Source: a virus
Virus record (IMG/VR): IMGVR_UViG_3300042691_007854
Location: 1-22,327 of that record
DNA: 22,327 nucleotides
Direction: 5' to 3' (one strand)
The translations under genes were made by a program, and so were the position numbers. Shown in pieces: positions 13,801-20,353 of this stretch; the first letter of the stretch is position 1, and each line of letters opens with the position of its first letter. The notes beneath the pieces are model-generated. The model made no database searches and was not told the DNA's origin. It worked only from the letters and a program-made list of their open reading frames with translations.

Positions 13801-14909
13801 CAGAATGCTCCCAACAGAACACACTCGGAATTAATCCTACCATTTGGTGTAGAAGATTTAGTTGTAAGTTTCTTAAGCGCACCATTCAACGCACGTTTGC
13901 CCATCGATAATCCTTTGAAGAATTCTTCTGGTTTACGTAGTGTCATAGATACAGAATCCTTAACATTGAATCCAATAATCGTAGTGCCTTTAACAGATAA
14001 TGTACCTGACTCTGCACGATATACCTGAACCTTACGATACTTGGTATTATATACCCACAACTCACTTGATGCAAGAATATCTTCTGGTTTAACAGACTTT
14101 AGATTTAGCTCTGCAAACTCTCGCATATATTTCATCTTGCTAACTACTTTAGCAGGAGAAGTTGCTTTGCGTTTGCGAGGTGCACGTGTAGCCTTAGCGA
14201 TTTGTACCATCTGATGGCAGTCATCGATAATGTCACCGACGAATTTATGAAATGCTTTTAATTCTCTCTTAGAGAAGTTTGAGTATCCTTCCACCAGTTG
14301 TTCATCTTCTTCATTGATAGCATCTGCTAGTTCATTATAAGTTGGAATGAACATGTCACCAATCTTTTTGGCGATAGGTGCTGATACAGAATTTGCTAAA
14401 AGAAAGTTCTTTGCTGTAAAGTTTGTTTTACCTTTATTGATAACAAAATCATCAATAGCACCCTCAATCTCACCAGCCAATTCTTTGGCTTTATCATCAA
14501 TTCTTTGCTGAATTGAAATGACATTAGATGGCTTGGCTTCTACCTTTTTCTCTTTGACGATTTTATATTTGTGGACAAGATCAGCAGCAGTTTCATTAAT
14601 GAAATCTATGTGCTTGTTTGTCAGATATTGCTCACGAGTTTTTAGACGACAGATAATTGCTAACTGTCGAATCTCAGTATCTGTGGCTTTACTGATTGCT
14701 AATACCTCATTTTTTTTACTGAGTTTAGCAAAATACTCGAGTGCAAATTTACGAAGCATCTTTTCGTTGGCATGTTCTGTATACCAAGTAAGTGCTACAC
14801 CAAGACTGGTGCTGTAATTATCCAGTGTGACCACTGGCTCATTGGCCATCGTTTCCTTGCGGGATTGCAAGATTGCATGACCCTTCATACGTTTTTTAGC
14901 TGTTGCCAT
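13800..14909 (-). CDS. Hypothetical protein, 369 aa
   Basis: I do not recognise a domain. The N-terminus MATAKKRMKGHAILQSRKET is basic, then come helical regions at 40-110, a lysine-rich segment VKEKKVEAKP, and a second basic stretch RAPRKRKATSPAKVVSKMKYM near 243. The C-terminal region (SSELWVYNTKYRKVQVYRAE, SVKGTTIIGFNVKDSVSMTLRKPEEFFKG) looks beta-rich. The two basic clusters suggest nucleic-acid binding, which is inference. ATG at 14909 has GGAGG upstream and follows the promoter at 14938-14966, so it is the first gene of the unit with rnh. Confidence 0.8.
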   Translation of the reverse strand: MATAKKRMKGHAILQSRKETMANEPVVTLDNYSTSLGVALTWYTEHANEKMLRKFALEYFAKLSKKNEVLAISKATDTEIRQLAIICRLKTREQYLTNKHIDFINETAADLVHKYKIVKEKKVEAKPSNVISIQQRIDDKAKELAGEIEGAIDDFVINKGKTNFTAKNFLLANSVSAPIAKKIGDMFIPTYNELADAINEEDEQLVEGYSNFSKRELKAFHKFVGDIIDDCHQMVQIAKATRAPRKRKATSPAKVVSKMKYMREFAELNLKSVKPEDILASSELWVYNTKYRKVQVYRAESGTLSVKGTTIIGFNVKDSVSMTLRKPEEFFKGLSMGKRALNGALKKLTTKSSTPNGRINSECVLLGAF

Positions 14910-14937
14910 AGGTTTGTAACCTCCATTAATAATATCT

Positions 14938-14966
14938 ATTATACATCAAGTTGGAATTAAAGGCAA
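14938..14966 (-). promoter_or_regulatory. Sigma-70-like promoter upstream of the 369-aa gene
   Basis: TTGCCT (14966-14961), 17 bases, then TATAAT (14943-14938) followed by AGATAT. The -10 is perfect, the -35 matches 4 of 6. The predicted leader carries GGAGG before ATG at 14909. Confidence 0.8.
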
Positions 14967-14975
14967 CACCTATTT

Positions 14976-15004
14976 TAATAACCCCATAGGTTGTAGGGTT
15001 ATTA
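14976..15004 (-). terminator. Hairpin terminator after the oxygenase gene
   Basis: TAATAACCC pairs perfectly with GGGTTATTA around an 11-base loop, directly after the stop of the gene at 15006. The following bases AAATAGG lack a U run, so termination may be partial, or it may protect the mRNA 3' end. Confidence 0.55.
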
Positions 15005-15005
15005 T

Positions 15006-15587
15006 TTAATAATGTTCTATATTAAATGCAATAGAAATTCTATCAGTATCTGTTTTGTTTGCAAAAACACCATGCCTAATCCACGGCTCAAATGTAATCA
15101 TCAATCCAGAAACTGGCGTGATTAAATGATGGTCTGCGACAGGAAGTTTATTTTGTATCCTATACTGATCCCTCTGCGGTATTTGATCAGGAATAGAAAA
15201 ACAACCAGAATCATTTGTATTATCAGAATTAACATAATAAGTTCCAGACAGCAGAGAACCAAAATGATAATGTTCCTGCTCTAAAGAATTTTTACCGAAT
15301 ACATTTAACCAAGAAACGATATAAAAGTCTCTAATATCATGCCCAATAGCGAACAAATGTGTTATAGCATTTGCTGTTATTAATTCTTTTAGTTCTTGCA
15401 AATTTGCAGTTTCTAGAAAGTTTTCATCTTTGGAAAAAGTAGTTCGAACATTTTCTGTTTTTGGATAATGTAAACTATTGTCTGGACTATTGATATAACT
15501 ATAGACCTTTTCTTTTGTTATGTCTCTAATATTATTAGGAATATTATCCATTCCAATCATCAATGGAGAATATTCCTGAAACATCAT
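15006..15587 (-). CDS. 2OG-Fe(II) oxygenase (PF13759-like), 193 aa
   Basis: The block SWLNVFGKNSLEQEHYHFGSLLSGTYYV is characteristic of this family, with HYH (H106, H108) in place of HxD. GLMITFEPWIRHGVFANKTDTDRISIAFNIEH supplies the distal H172 and R183 for 2-oxoglutarate. The family is common in T4-like marine phages; the substrate is unproven. ATG at 15587 overlaps the DsbA-like gene stop. It is the last gene of the unit and is followed by the hairpin at 14976-15004. It lies between the dsbA-like and rnh genes, which are neighbours in T4. Confidence 0.88.
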   Translation of the reverse strand: MMFQEYSPLMIGMDNIPNNIRDITKEKVYSYINSPDNSLHYPKTENVRTTFSKDENFLETANLQELKELITANAITHLFAIGHDIRDFYIVSWLNVFGKNSLEQEHYHFGSLLSGTYYVNSDNTNDSGCFSIPDQIPQRDQYRIQNKLPVADHHLITPVSGLMITFEPWIRHGVFANKTDTDRISIAFNIEHY

Positions 15588-15838
15588 TTTGCAGTAATCT
15601 TTTCGTATAAGATAACAAAGTCTTCATGATCGGCAACCTCTTGAGCAAGATTTTGCTTGTGATATGTTTTTGCTATTTTAGAAATAACTTTTTTAGGAAT
15701 TTGCAAATTATCAGATTGTTCTTTGACAATCTCTTTAATTAAATCTCGTTCTGCTTCTGTCCTTGTCATACTGTTACTAATTTCCTGTATAGCCTGTTGC
15801 AGATCTTTCTTCTGTTCTGGAGTTAGTGCGTAGTTCAT
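15584..15838 (-). CDS. dsbA: DsbA-like dsDNA-binding protein
   Basis: The 84-residue protein has a C-terminus IPKKVISKIAKTYHKQNLAQ, then EDFVILYEKI, that matches the layout of T4 DsbA (a helix, YHK, an acidic stretch, LYD/E). T4 DsbA binds DNA at late promoters. The N-terminal half LTPEQKKDLQQAIQEISNSM is helical and charged. I chose ATG at 15838, which overlaps the upstream stop (TGATG) and has GAAAGGTG upstream; the TTG codon before it is unlikely. The late promoter at 1102 fits a late-regulation system of T4 type. Identification rests on short similarity. Confidence 0.6.
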   Translation of the reverse strand: MNYALTPEQKKDLQQAIQEISNSMTRTEAERDLIKEIVKEQSDNLQIPKKVISKIAKTYHKQNLAQEVADHEDFVILYEKITAK

Positions 15839-16050
15839 CAATCACCTTTCGTAGTAATTTTAGCCTTGAATGCTGCTGGAATAATAAATGCAGCGAGCCA
15901 TGTTTCAATAGTATATGGAATCATAAGAATTGGAAATAGTGTATTAATTGCCCAGATTAATGCTATGGGCATACCAATAACAATTAATATGGCTATTACA
16001 AACATTATTCCAATGCTGGTTGGAGTTGGATACATCTTTAGGTTTATCAT
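15838..16050 (-). CDS. Two-TM membrane protein, 70 aa
   Basis: ATG at 16050 overlaps the upstream stop (ATGA). It starts MINLKMYPTPTSIGIMFVIA, has a first transmembrane segment at about 12-35 and a second at 43-58 (IETWLAAFIIPAAF), and a basic end KAKITTKGD. Similar short two-helix proteins are common in T4-like marine phages, and a role in the inner membrane is likely. Holin or other function cannot be decided. A longer frame starting at 16098 would lie inside the upstream gene. Confidence 0.75.
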   Translation of the reverse strand: MINLKMYPTPTSIGIMFVIAILIVIGMPIALIWAINTLFPILMIPYTIETWLAAFIIPAAFKAKITTKGD

Positions 16051-16337
16051 AATGTAAATTGCACCTTTGTTACTGAGTCCCAGCGGAATGATCTCCATTC
16101 TTGTTTTTCTGTATCAAAAACCCGAACTGCGGATCCAGTAGTCGTGCTACTTTCTGTTTTTGGGATTTTTTCTTTAGGGATGCTGGATTCGACGAGGGTG
16201 CAGAACATGTCTCTTTCTGTACCATCTTTTTTGGTAAAAGTAATGCACAAATTTTTTGTGTTTTTGTCATGGAGTAATCCTAGAGTCCAAGTTTTAAATT
16301 CTTCGAATTCTTTCTCGTTTTTAAATACTGTTTGCAT
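16047..16337 (-). CDS. SH3-like beta-barrel protein (DUF2693-like), 96 aa
   Basis: The pattern CITFTKKDGTERDMFCTL, a 30-residue loop, then VRVFDTEKQEWRSFRWDSVTKVQF is that of small phage SH3-fold proteins (F.K.DGT.R.M.CTL...V.D.E...WR.FR.DSI). The N-terminal helix is EEFKTWTLGLLHDKNTK. These proteins have no established function. The start at 16337 overlaps the upstream gene by 17 bases, and the stop overlaps the two-TM gene. Confidence 0.8.
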   Translation of the reverse strand: MQTVFKNEKEFEEFKTWTLGLLHDKNTKNLCITFTKKDGTERDMFCTLVESSIPKEKIPKTESSTTTGSAVRVFDTEKQEWRSFRWDSVTKVQFTL

Positions 16338-16554
16338 CTTTAAATTTCACCTGTAAATCATTAATAATTGGTTCAAAAAATTCTTTTAATTCTTTCGAAG
16401 TATAAAAATTAGTATAAGAACTATTGACTATATCTTTACCATTCTCATGTAAATACTGCTTAGTTGTAAACTCAACTAAGCCGTAATCTAAATCTTTAAT
16501 TTTAATAGTGGTCAATAAACCACCGCTGCGAAATAACTCATATGTCTTGTCCAT
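16321..16554 (-). CDS. Hypothetical protein, 77 aa
   Basis: ATG at 16554 has AAGGA five bases upstream and overlaps the 47-residue gene by 17 bases. The protein reads MDKTYELFRSGGLLTTIKIK, then mixed strands and a helix ELKEFFEPIINDLQVKF. I see no known motif. The longer frame to 16647 lies antiparallel to nothing but runs through the 47-residue gene and is rejected. Confidence 0.7.
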   Translation of the reverse strand: MDKTYELFRSGGLLTTIKIKDLDYGLVEFTTKQYLHENGKDIVNSSYTNFYTSKELKEFFEPIINDLQVKFKDANSI

Positions 16555-16681
16555 AGGATTCCTTCTTATGTTTAGGATTGCGAATGTACTGAACCTTACT
16601 CTCCACTTTTCGCATACGATACTTTGGAGTGCGAAGATCCTTTGCAACAGGATTTCTAGGTTTTAGGGTCTTATTATACAT
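16538..16681 (-). CDS. Small basic conserved phage protein, 47 aa
   Basis: A short gene easily missed. ATG at 16681 has AAGGA seven bases upstream; the stop is at 16538. The protein begins MYNKTLKPRNPVAKDLRTPKYRM and is strongly basic. The segment RNPVAKDLRTPKYR recurs in small proteins of many phages (RNPVAKH..). Function is unknown; basic character suggests RNA or DNA binding. It lies between the 77-residue genes on either side. Confidence 0.75.
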   Translation of the reverse strand: MYNKTLKPRNPVAKDLRTPKYRMRKVESKVQYIRNPKHKKESYGQDI

Positions 16682-16690
16682 TCTGATTCC

Positions 16691-16924
16691 TTACAAGACA
16701 AATTTATTTAAAAGTTCCTTCGTTTCTGTAAAATCTTGCGTTTGATCTAACTCTTGATCGATAGTTGCAAGAACTACCATCTCTTCTAAAACATCCACCA
16801 TGTTTTGAAGTTTAAGATTAAGTGCTTGTTTCCATTCTCCATAAACCTCTGGAGAATCAATAGACCACATAATATCCAACAGGATAACTTGTGCCTTGGA
16901 CAATCCATCTATCTGAATACTCAT
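16691..16924 (-). CDS. Hypothetical protein, 77 aa
   Basis: I do not recognise it. It is acidic and helical (AQVILLDIMWSIDSPEVYGEW, LQNMVDVLEEMVVLATIDQELD), without signal or membrane segments. ATG at 16924 overlaps the MazG-like stop (ATGA), so it is coupled to that gene. Confidence 0.75.
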   Translation of the reverse strand: MSIQIDGLSKAQVILLDIMWSIDSPEVYGEWKQALNLKLQNMVDVLEEMVVLATIDQELDQTQDFTETKELLNKFVL

Positions 16925-17190
16925 TTTATATTACTCCACTTAGCAAGTTTTGCTCGTTTATTTTTAGTGGCAATATGTACACCATATGCACTAATGATAT
17001 TACTTTCCATCATAAGATTAATCATGCACAACAAATCACCAACTTCTTCCTCTAATCTCTGTTTATTGGTAACATCATTGTGTGTGCCATCTAATCCAAA
17101 CCTAAACACTTTACTTATCGCTTGAGTAACTTCAGCACATTCTTCTTGTGCTATAAGAAGAATCTCTTTATTTCTTTCGTTATCAATCAT
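16921..17190 (-). CDS. MazG-like NTP pyrophosphohydrolase, 89 aa
   Basis: An all-alpha MazG-type fold in which EECAE at 16-20 and EEVGD at 48-52 supply the metal-binding acidic residues of EExxE and ExxD. It hydrolyses NTPs to NMP and pyrophosphate. In marine phages such proteins have been suggested to lower (p)ppGpp or clean the dNTP pool, but nucleotide choice cannot be read here. ATG at 17190 has GAGG upstream and overlaps the preceding gene by 8 bases. Confidence 0.85.
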   Translation of the reverse strand: MIDNERNKEILLIAQEECAEVTQAISKVFRFGLDGTHNDVTNKQRLEEEVGDLLCMINLMMESNIISAYGVHIATKNKRAKLAKWSNIK

Positions 17191-17371
17191 TATATTCCTC
17201 TGAATTTTGCATCATCTCGTATTGTTTTTCTTGTTCCAACTGCATTCTCTCTTCGATTGCATTTTGTGCCCATTCAAAGGGAATGTTCAAACTATAAGAT
17301 ATAAACTTAGCTGACATACCACGTTCGACTAGGTCATCAATTTGCATTGAAAGTTCTGCCATTTTACTCAT
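17183..17371 (-). CDS. Hypothetical protein, 62 aa
   Basis: ATG at 17371 follows the preceding stop by one base. The reading MSKMAELSMQIDDLVERGMSAKFISYSLNIPFEWAQNAIEERM suggests a small helical protein; the helix-turn-helix-like pattern ERGMSAKFISYSLNIPFEWAQNAI may bind DNA, which is inference. The C-terminus is acidic. Confidence 0.7.
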   Translation of the reverse strand: MSKMAELSMQIDDLVERGMSAKFISYSLNIPFEWAQNAIEERMQLEQEKQYEMMQNSEEYND

Positions 17372-17372
17372 T

Positions 17373-17609
17373 TTAACTCCAATCTTTCTTTCCACCGAAC
17401 TGCTCATTATATTCGTAACCCATAAAGTAAGCACGCATCTCAGCGATACTCATATCTTTAGGTTCAACTCTTTCACCATGACCAGTTCCTTCTGGCCACC
17501 AGTGTGGATCTTGTGGACGATCATAGTAAGAATCAGCACTACCACGATCAAATGGACTCCCATGCGTACGCAGAAAAGTTTGTCCACGATAAACAATTGT
17601 GTCTTTCAT
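17373..17609 (-). CDS. Conserved small phage protein, 78 aa
   Basis: The central block THGSPFDRGSADSYYDRPQDPHWWPEGTG is conserved in small proteins of many tailed phages. I know no function for it. Three start codons are possible; I chose ATG at 17609, which lies 4 bases after the upstream stop and leaves MKDTIVYRGQTF as N-terminus, the usual beginning of this family. Starts at 17621 and 17639 would overlap the upstream gene. The C-terminus GYEYNEQFGGKKDWS is also typical. Confidence 0.75.
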   Translation of the reverse strand: MKDTIVYRGQTFLRTHGSPFDRGSADSYYDRPQDPHWWPEGTGHGERVEPKDMSIAEMRAYFMGYEYNEQFGGKKDWS

Positions 17610-17613
17610 CACT

Positions 17614-17799
17614 TTACCCATTTTCTTTGTCCAATTCATTTAACATTTTATTCAGTCGGCGACGCACACTATCATTGTCATCAATTCCAGACAGCAAACC
17701 AGCCACTGTTGATTCTAGGTAACCAGCTGCATGAGCATAGGTTCCGTATTTGTTGTAGAGTTTACTCACAACTGTTTTTACCAATTCATCATCTTTCAT
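17614..17799 (-). CDS. Hypothetical protein, 61 aa
   Basis: The second ATG at 17799 has AAGGA at proper distance, while the ATG at 17805 would be too close to it. It reads MKDDELVKTVVSKLYNKYGTYAHAAGYLES, then SVRRRLNKMLNELDKENG. It is helical and charged, with no recognised family. Confidence 0.7.
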   Translation of the reverse strand: MKDDELVKTVVSKLYNKYGTYAHAAGYLESTVAGLLSGIDDNDSVRRRLNKMLNELDKENG

Positions 17800-17809
17800 A
17801 ATCATTTCC

Positions 17810-18052
17810 TTAAATTAAATCAACTTGCACACGATAACCACGTCTATCACCAGAAAACCCTGTCATCTTTAAACCATGACGCTGACGCATTGCGATCTCC
17901 ATTAGTGCTTCCCAAACTGCCACACGCTGATCAGTTTGACCGAAGGTATCAAAAGCCATACCTTTCACAGTGGTGTAAATATGGACATCGTTGATTATCA
18001 CACGAACCTTCTGACTATTTTTCAGACCATCAATAATTACTTTGGTTCTCAT
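17810..18052 (-). CDS. Hypothetical protein, 80 aa
   Basis: ATG at 18052 has AAAGGA upstream and lies 31 bases after the -10 box at 18083-18088, so this is the first gene of the unit ending at 15006. A longer frame would run back through the promoter and the terminator and is wrong. The protein starts MRTKVIIDGLKNSQKVRVI, has HIYTTVKGMAFDTFGQTDQRVAVWEALMEIAM, and ends GYRVQVDLI. No family is recognised. Confidence 0.75.
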   Translation of the reverse strand: MRTKVIIDGLKNSQKVRVIINDVHIYTTVKGMAFDTFGQTDQRVAVWEALMEIAMRQRHGLKMTGFSGDRRGYRVQVDLI

Positions 18053-18082
18053 AACAATATTCCTTTCATTCACTATACAACT

Positions 18083-18111
18083 ATTATACACCAACTCGCA
18101 ATAAAAGACAA
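18083..18111 (-). promoter_or_regulatory. Sigma-70-like promoter of the small-gene unit
   Basis: TTGTCT (18111-18106), 17 bases ending in TTGGTG, then TATAAT (18088-18083) followed by AGTT. The -35 matches 4 of 6. It sits 14 bases after the strong terminator at 18125-18152, separating two units. Confidence 0.82.
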
Positions 18112-18124
18112 CAACTTTTTTCAT

Positions 18125-18152
18125 AAAAAAACCCTGTGCAAGACAGGGTTTT
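18125..18152 (-). terminator. Strong intrinsic terminator
   Basis: AAAACCCTGT pairs with ACAGGGTTTT over a 5-base loop, a perfect 10-bp stem, and on the minus strand it ends in seven T residues. It closes the unit of the membrane/export module and SNase-like gene. Confidence 0.92.
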
Positions 18153-18157
18153 CCGTG

Positions 18158-18173
18158 GTTAGTAAGCACTAAC
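18158..18173 (-). other. Small hairpin after the 29-aa gene
   Basis: GTTAGT and ACTAAC form a 6-bp stem with a four-base loop, lying between the TAA of the 29-residue gene and the main terminator. It may stabilise the mRNA end. Confidence 0.5.
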
Positions 18174-18263
18174 TTACTTGTTGTTCATGTTTCCTATAAT
18201 TTTATAAGGCAAAAACCATAAATTTAATAAAACATATACCCAAATATCTATTGGGTGTTTCAT
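18174..18263 (-). CDS. Hydrophobic micro-protein, 29 aa
   Basis: ATG at 18263 overlaps the stop of the SNase-like gene (ATGA), so translation is likely coupled. It reads MKHPIDIWVYVLLNLWFLPY, then KIIGNMNNK: a single hydrophobic helix with basic flanks. The reading frame fills the gap up to the hairpins. A membrane micro-protein is likely; the role is unknown. Confidence 0.6.
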   Translation of the reverse strand: MKHPIDIWVYVLLNLWFLPYKIIGNMNNK

Positions 18264-18685
18264 GATTTTAGTTCACCACGTTCAATTAGTTTTTGTTTAT
18301 TATAACGATGCATTTCTTGCACCAACTCTTTGTTCTCACCATTATACAGAACAGCATAATTGTTATCAATCATCCACTGATTTAAACTCGTTCCGTCTTC
18401 CATAATGAATACAGCAAGAATGCGCCCAAACTTATCATCGTTGCTATCAGATTTCTGCGTTTCAATTCTAACCCAAGAACCAACTGGAAGTTTATCAGCT
18501 AATCTTTTCTTGGATAACTGACCACGTACTTTTTCTTCAGAATCTGCAGTTCTAGATTCTGGTGTATCTATGCCAGCCATACGAACACGCTGGTTTGCCA
18601 GAACGATATTGAAACCTAGATCTAGATCAATGTCAACTGTATCGCCATCAAGAACTTTTAAAATCTTTGCTTTATATTGATACAT
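18260..18685 (-). CDS. Staphylococcal-nuclease-like protein, 141 aa
   Basis: An SNase/thermonuclease fold, expected to cleave DNA or RNA in the presence of calcium. ILKVLDGDTVDIDLDLG gives the metal-binding acidic residues, VRMAGIDTPESRT gives R35, D40 and E43, and DKFGRILAVF carries R88, the second catalytic arginine. I chose ATG at 18685, with AAAAGGA upstream and one base after the preceding stop; a longer frame overlaps that gene. There is no signal peptide, so it acts in the cytoplasm or virion. It shares a transcript with the membrane module. Confidence 0.9.
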   Translation of the reverse strand: MYQYKAKILKVLDGDTVDIDLDLGFNIVLANQRVRMAGIDTPESRTADSEEKVRGQLSKKRLADKLPVGSWVRIETQKSDSNDDKFGRILAVFIMEDGTSLNQWMIDNNYAVLYNGENKELVQEMHRYNKQKLIERGELKS

Positions 18686-18686
18686 G

Positions 18687-18905
18687 TTATTCCTTTTTAC
18701 CAAATTTTTCAGAAGCTGTAAACCCTAGACCAGCAATAGCAATATACATCATACCTTCGTATACAGAATCTTTTACATCTAAATTCCAAAATAAATCTGC
18801 AACAAAAGCAGTAGCACAAAGTAAAAATGCTAAAAATGTGACTAATCTTTTGCTGCTAATTCTATCATCCGTTCCATCTGTAAAAATACTATGAAACCAA
18901 TTCAT
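18687..18905 (-). CDS. Holin-like two-TM protein, 72 aa
   Basis: MNWFHSIFTDGTDDRISSKR is followed by a transmembrane segment LVTFLAFLLCATAFVADLFW and a second one around YEGMMYIAIAGLGFTASEKF. Proteins with SSKR..... and GLGFTASEKF are common in T4-like phages and sit in the inner membrane. A holin-like role is possible but not shown. It starts two bases after the preceding stop and directly precedes the nuclease gene. Confidence 0.75.
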   Translation of the reverse strand: MNWFHSIFTDGTDDRISSKRLVTFLAFLLCATAFVADLFWNLDVKDSVYEGMMYIAIAGLGFTASEKFGKKE

Positions 18906-18907
18906 AA

Positions 18908-19354
18908 TTAATCGTTTCTAGTATTTCTTGCTACTGGATCTCCAGGTTCAAGACCAAAAGATGGTTGTGACATACCCATCGGCATTCCCATAGGTCTTGG
19001 TGGCATTCCCATGCCACTCATCGATGGCGCAGATGGAGTTGATGTAGATGCTGGTTTATTTGTCCAGCCAGCATTAGCAGCAGTTAATGCTTGTTTTTGC
19101 GCATCTTTATCATTTCCTGCTAACATAATACCAGATAATGTACCTGTTAAAAATGTAGCAATAGGAATAATCAACTCAAAGAATTTTTGATCTATAGGAC
19201 TGATAGCGTTCAAAGGTTGTGTTACAAAAATAATAGAGTAGAGAACAACAAAAACAATACCAGTTAATGTTAGTGCTAGACATACGCCAATAAAAAAGCG
19301 TAGACGAGCCATCAGCTGATCTTCACTATACATAAATGGTTGATTATTTTCCAC
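18908..19354 (-). CDS. Membrane protein with Met/Pro/Gly-rich tail, 148 aa
   Basis: I chose the GTG at 19354 because AAGGAG lies six bases upstream; the ATG at 19408 would overlap the upstream gene by 65 bases and the ATG at 19333 has no ribosome site. Two transmembrane segments at about 20-44 and 58-80 are followed by a cytoplasmic or periplasmic tail ASTSTPSAPSMSGMGMPPRP with repeated MGMP steps. No family is recognised. It overlaps the 92-residue gene by 11 bases. Confidence 0.7.
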   Translation of the reverse strand: MENNQPFMYSEDQLMARLRFFIGVCLALTLTGIVFVVLYSIIFVTQPLNAISPIDQKFFELIIPIATFLTGTLSGIMLAGNDKDAQKQALTAANAGWTNKPASTSTPSAPSMSGMGMPPRPMGMPMGMSQPSFGLEPGDPVARNTRND

Positions 19355-19622
19355 AGTTGGCTCCTTGAGAAACAAGTGCTGGATTTGCTCCAGTAGGTTT
19401 TTGATCATCTGGCATTCCTAATCTAGGGTCTCTTCCACCCTTAAAAACATGTTCAGGACAAGTTCTTGTCACATCACATAATGGTTTTTGACAAATATCT
19501 TTATCCCAGTTTGCTGGGTTCTGACATGGGTATCTGAACGAATCTCCACCGAAAATCGCAAGACCCAATGGTAATACGATAAGTACACCAAGCCATTTAA
19601 ATAATTTTATATCGTTCAACAT
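19344..19622 (-). CDS. Cysteine-rich membrane-anchored or exported protein, 92 aa
   Basis: MLNDIKLFKWLGVLIVLPLG is a signal or anchor. The remaining 65 residues contain C33, C44, C49, C55 and C90, in a YPCQNPANWDKDICQKPLCD pattern. They may form disulfides outside the cytoplasm. No family is recognised. It stands between two membrane proteins of the same module and ends in an 11-base overlap with the GTG start of the next gene. Confidence 0.75.
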   Translation of the reverse strand: MLNDIKLFKWLGVLIVLPLGLAIFGGDSFRYPCQNPANWDKDICQKPLCDVTRTCPEHVFKGGRDPRLGMPDDQKPTGANPALVSQGANCGK

Positions 19623-19641
19623 TACCTCAGCTTTCTTATAA

Positions 19642-20139
19642 TTATTTTGCTAGTGGGTTATCTAATGCTTTTTGTATCTTACTATCTATTTCTTTTCGAA
19701 TTTGACGTAGTTCTACATCTTGTTCTTTTTGAGCCTGAGATGCTTCTCTAGCCATTTGTTTTGAATTTCGTTCAACTTGTTCAACTACACCTTCTAAACG
19801 ACGAATATCATTCTTCAAATCGTTCTTAATATCACGAGTGTAATCTGTTGACTTTTGGCTATTTTCTTCGATAACTGCTAGTCGTTTATCAAATACTGAT
19901 AAATCTGGGGCAACATATTCTGCGATACGTTTCTTCATACTTTGATAGTCTTTATATACTTCAAATGCACCATAAAGACCACCAAGTGTTGACGATACTA
20001 TTGTAGCAGCTACCATTAGTTTCGCTGGTGTAAATTCATATCCACCAATGCTAATAACAGTATCTTTACTAGCATACTTTTTCATTGCTGCTTCGGCTTC
20101 GTCAATCTTTTTATTGACGTCTTTAATTTCTTCTCCCAT
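19642..20139 (-). CDS. Membrane protein with long coiled coil, 165 aa
   Basis: After a charged helix MGEEIKDVNKKIDEAEAAMK comes one hydrophobic segment (AKLMVAATIVSSTLGGLYGAF, about 39-59), then a long heptad-rich region to the end (FDKRLAVIEENSQKSTDYTR, LEGVVEQVERNSKQM). This is a single-pass membrane protein with a coiled coil on one side, seen in T4-like marine phages; a scaffold or spanin-like role is conceivable but not shown. ATG at 20139 has AAAGGA upstream. Confidence 0.75.
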   Translation of the reverse strand: MGEEIKDVNKKIDEAEAAMKKYASKDTVISIGGYEFTPAKLMVAATIVSSTLGGLYGAFEVYKDYQSMKKRIAEYVAPDLSVFDKRLAVIEENSQKSTDYTRDIKNDLKNDIRRLEGVVEQVERNSKQMAREASQAQKEQDVELRQIRKEIDSKIQKALDNPLAK

Positions 20140-20149
20140 TTTATTTCCT

Positions 20150-20353
20150 TTATACGTTTCTTTCTAGTTGTTTTGCGATACTTCGCATTTTAATTAAATC
20201 AGAGGCACTTGGACCATTCTGTTTTTTTTCCAATTCAACTTTAATTTCTTCCTGTTCTTTAATTTTGTAATAAAACAAATAGGCTGAAATTAATACCATA
20301 ATTTCCAAAAGATAAAATATTAAAAATGATTCAAAAAATAAAGTTATCTCCAT
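20150..20353 (-). CDS. Small membrane protein, 67 aa
   Basis: MEITLFFESFLIFYLLEIMV begins a hydrophobic region to about residue 29, then comes a basic/acidic helix KIKEQEEIKVELEKKQNGPS and MRSIAKQLERNV. ATG at 20353 overlaps the stop of the large exported protein by 10 bases. Function unknown. Confidence 0.7.
   Translation of the reverse strand: MEITLFFESFLIFYLLEIMVLISAYLFYYKIKEQEEIKVELEKKQNGPSASDLIKMRSIAKQLERNV

Noticed and set aside
16673-16701. Promoter-like TTGTCT-17-TATAAT
   Set aside because: The -35 lies in the last codons of one gene and the -10 in codons 2 and 3 of the next, so it may be coincidence. Not annotated as a promoter.
18053-18169. N-terminal extension of the 80-residue gene
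   Set aside because: It would translate through the promoter and the intrinsic terminator; the ATG at 18052 has a proper ribosome site.
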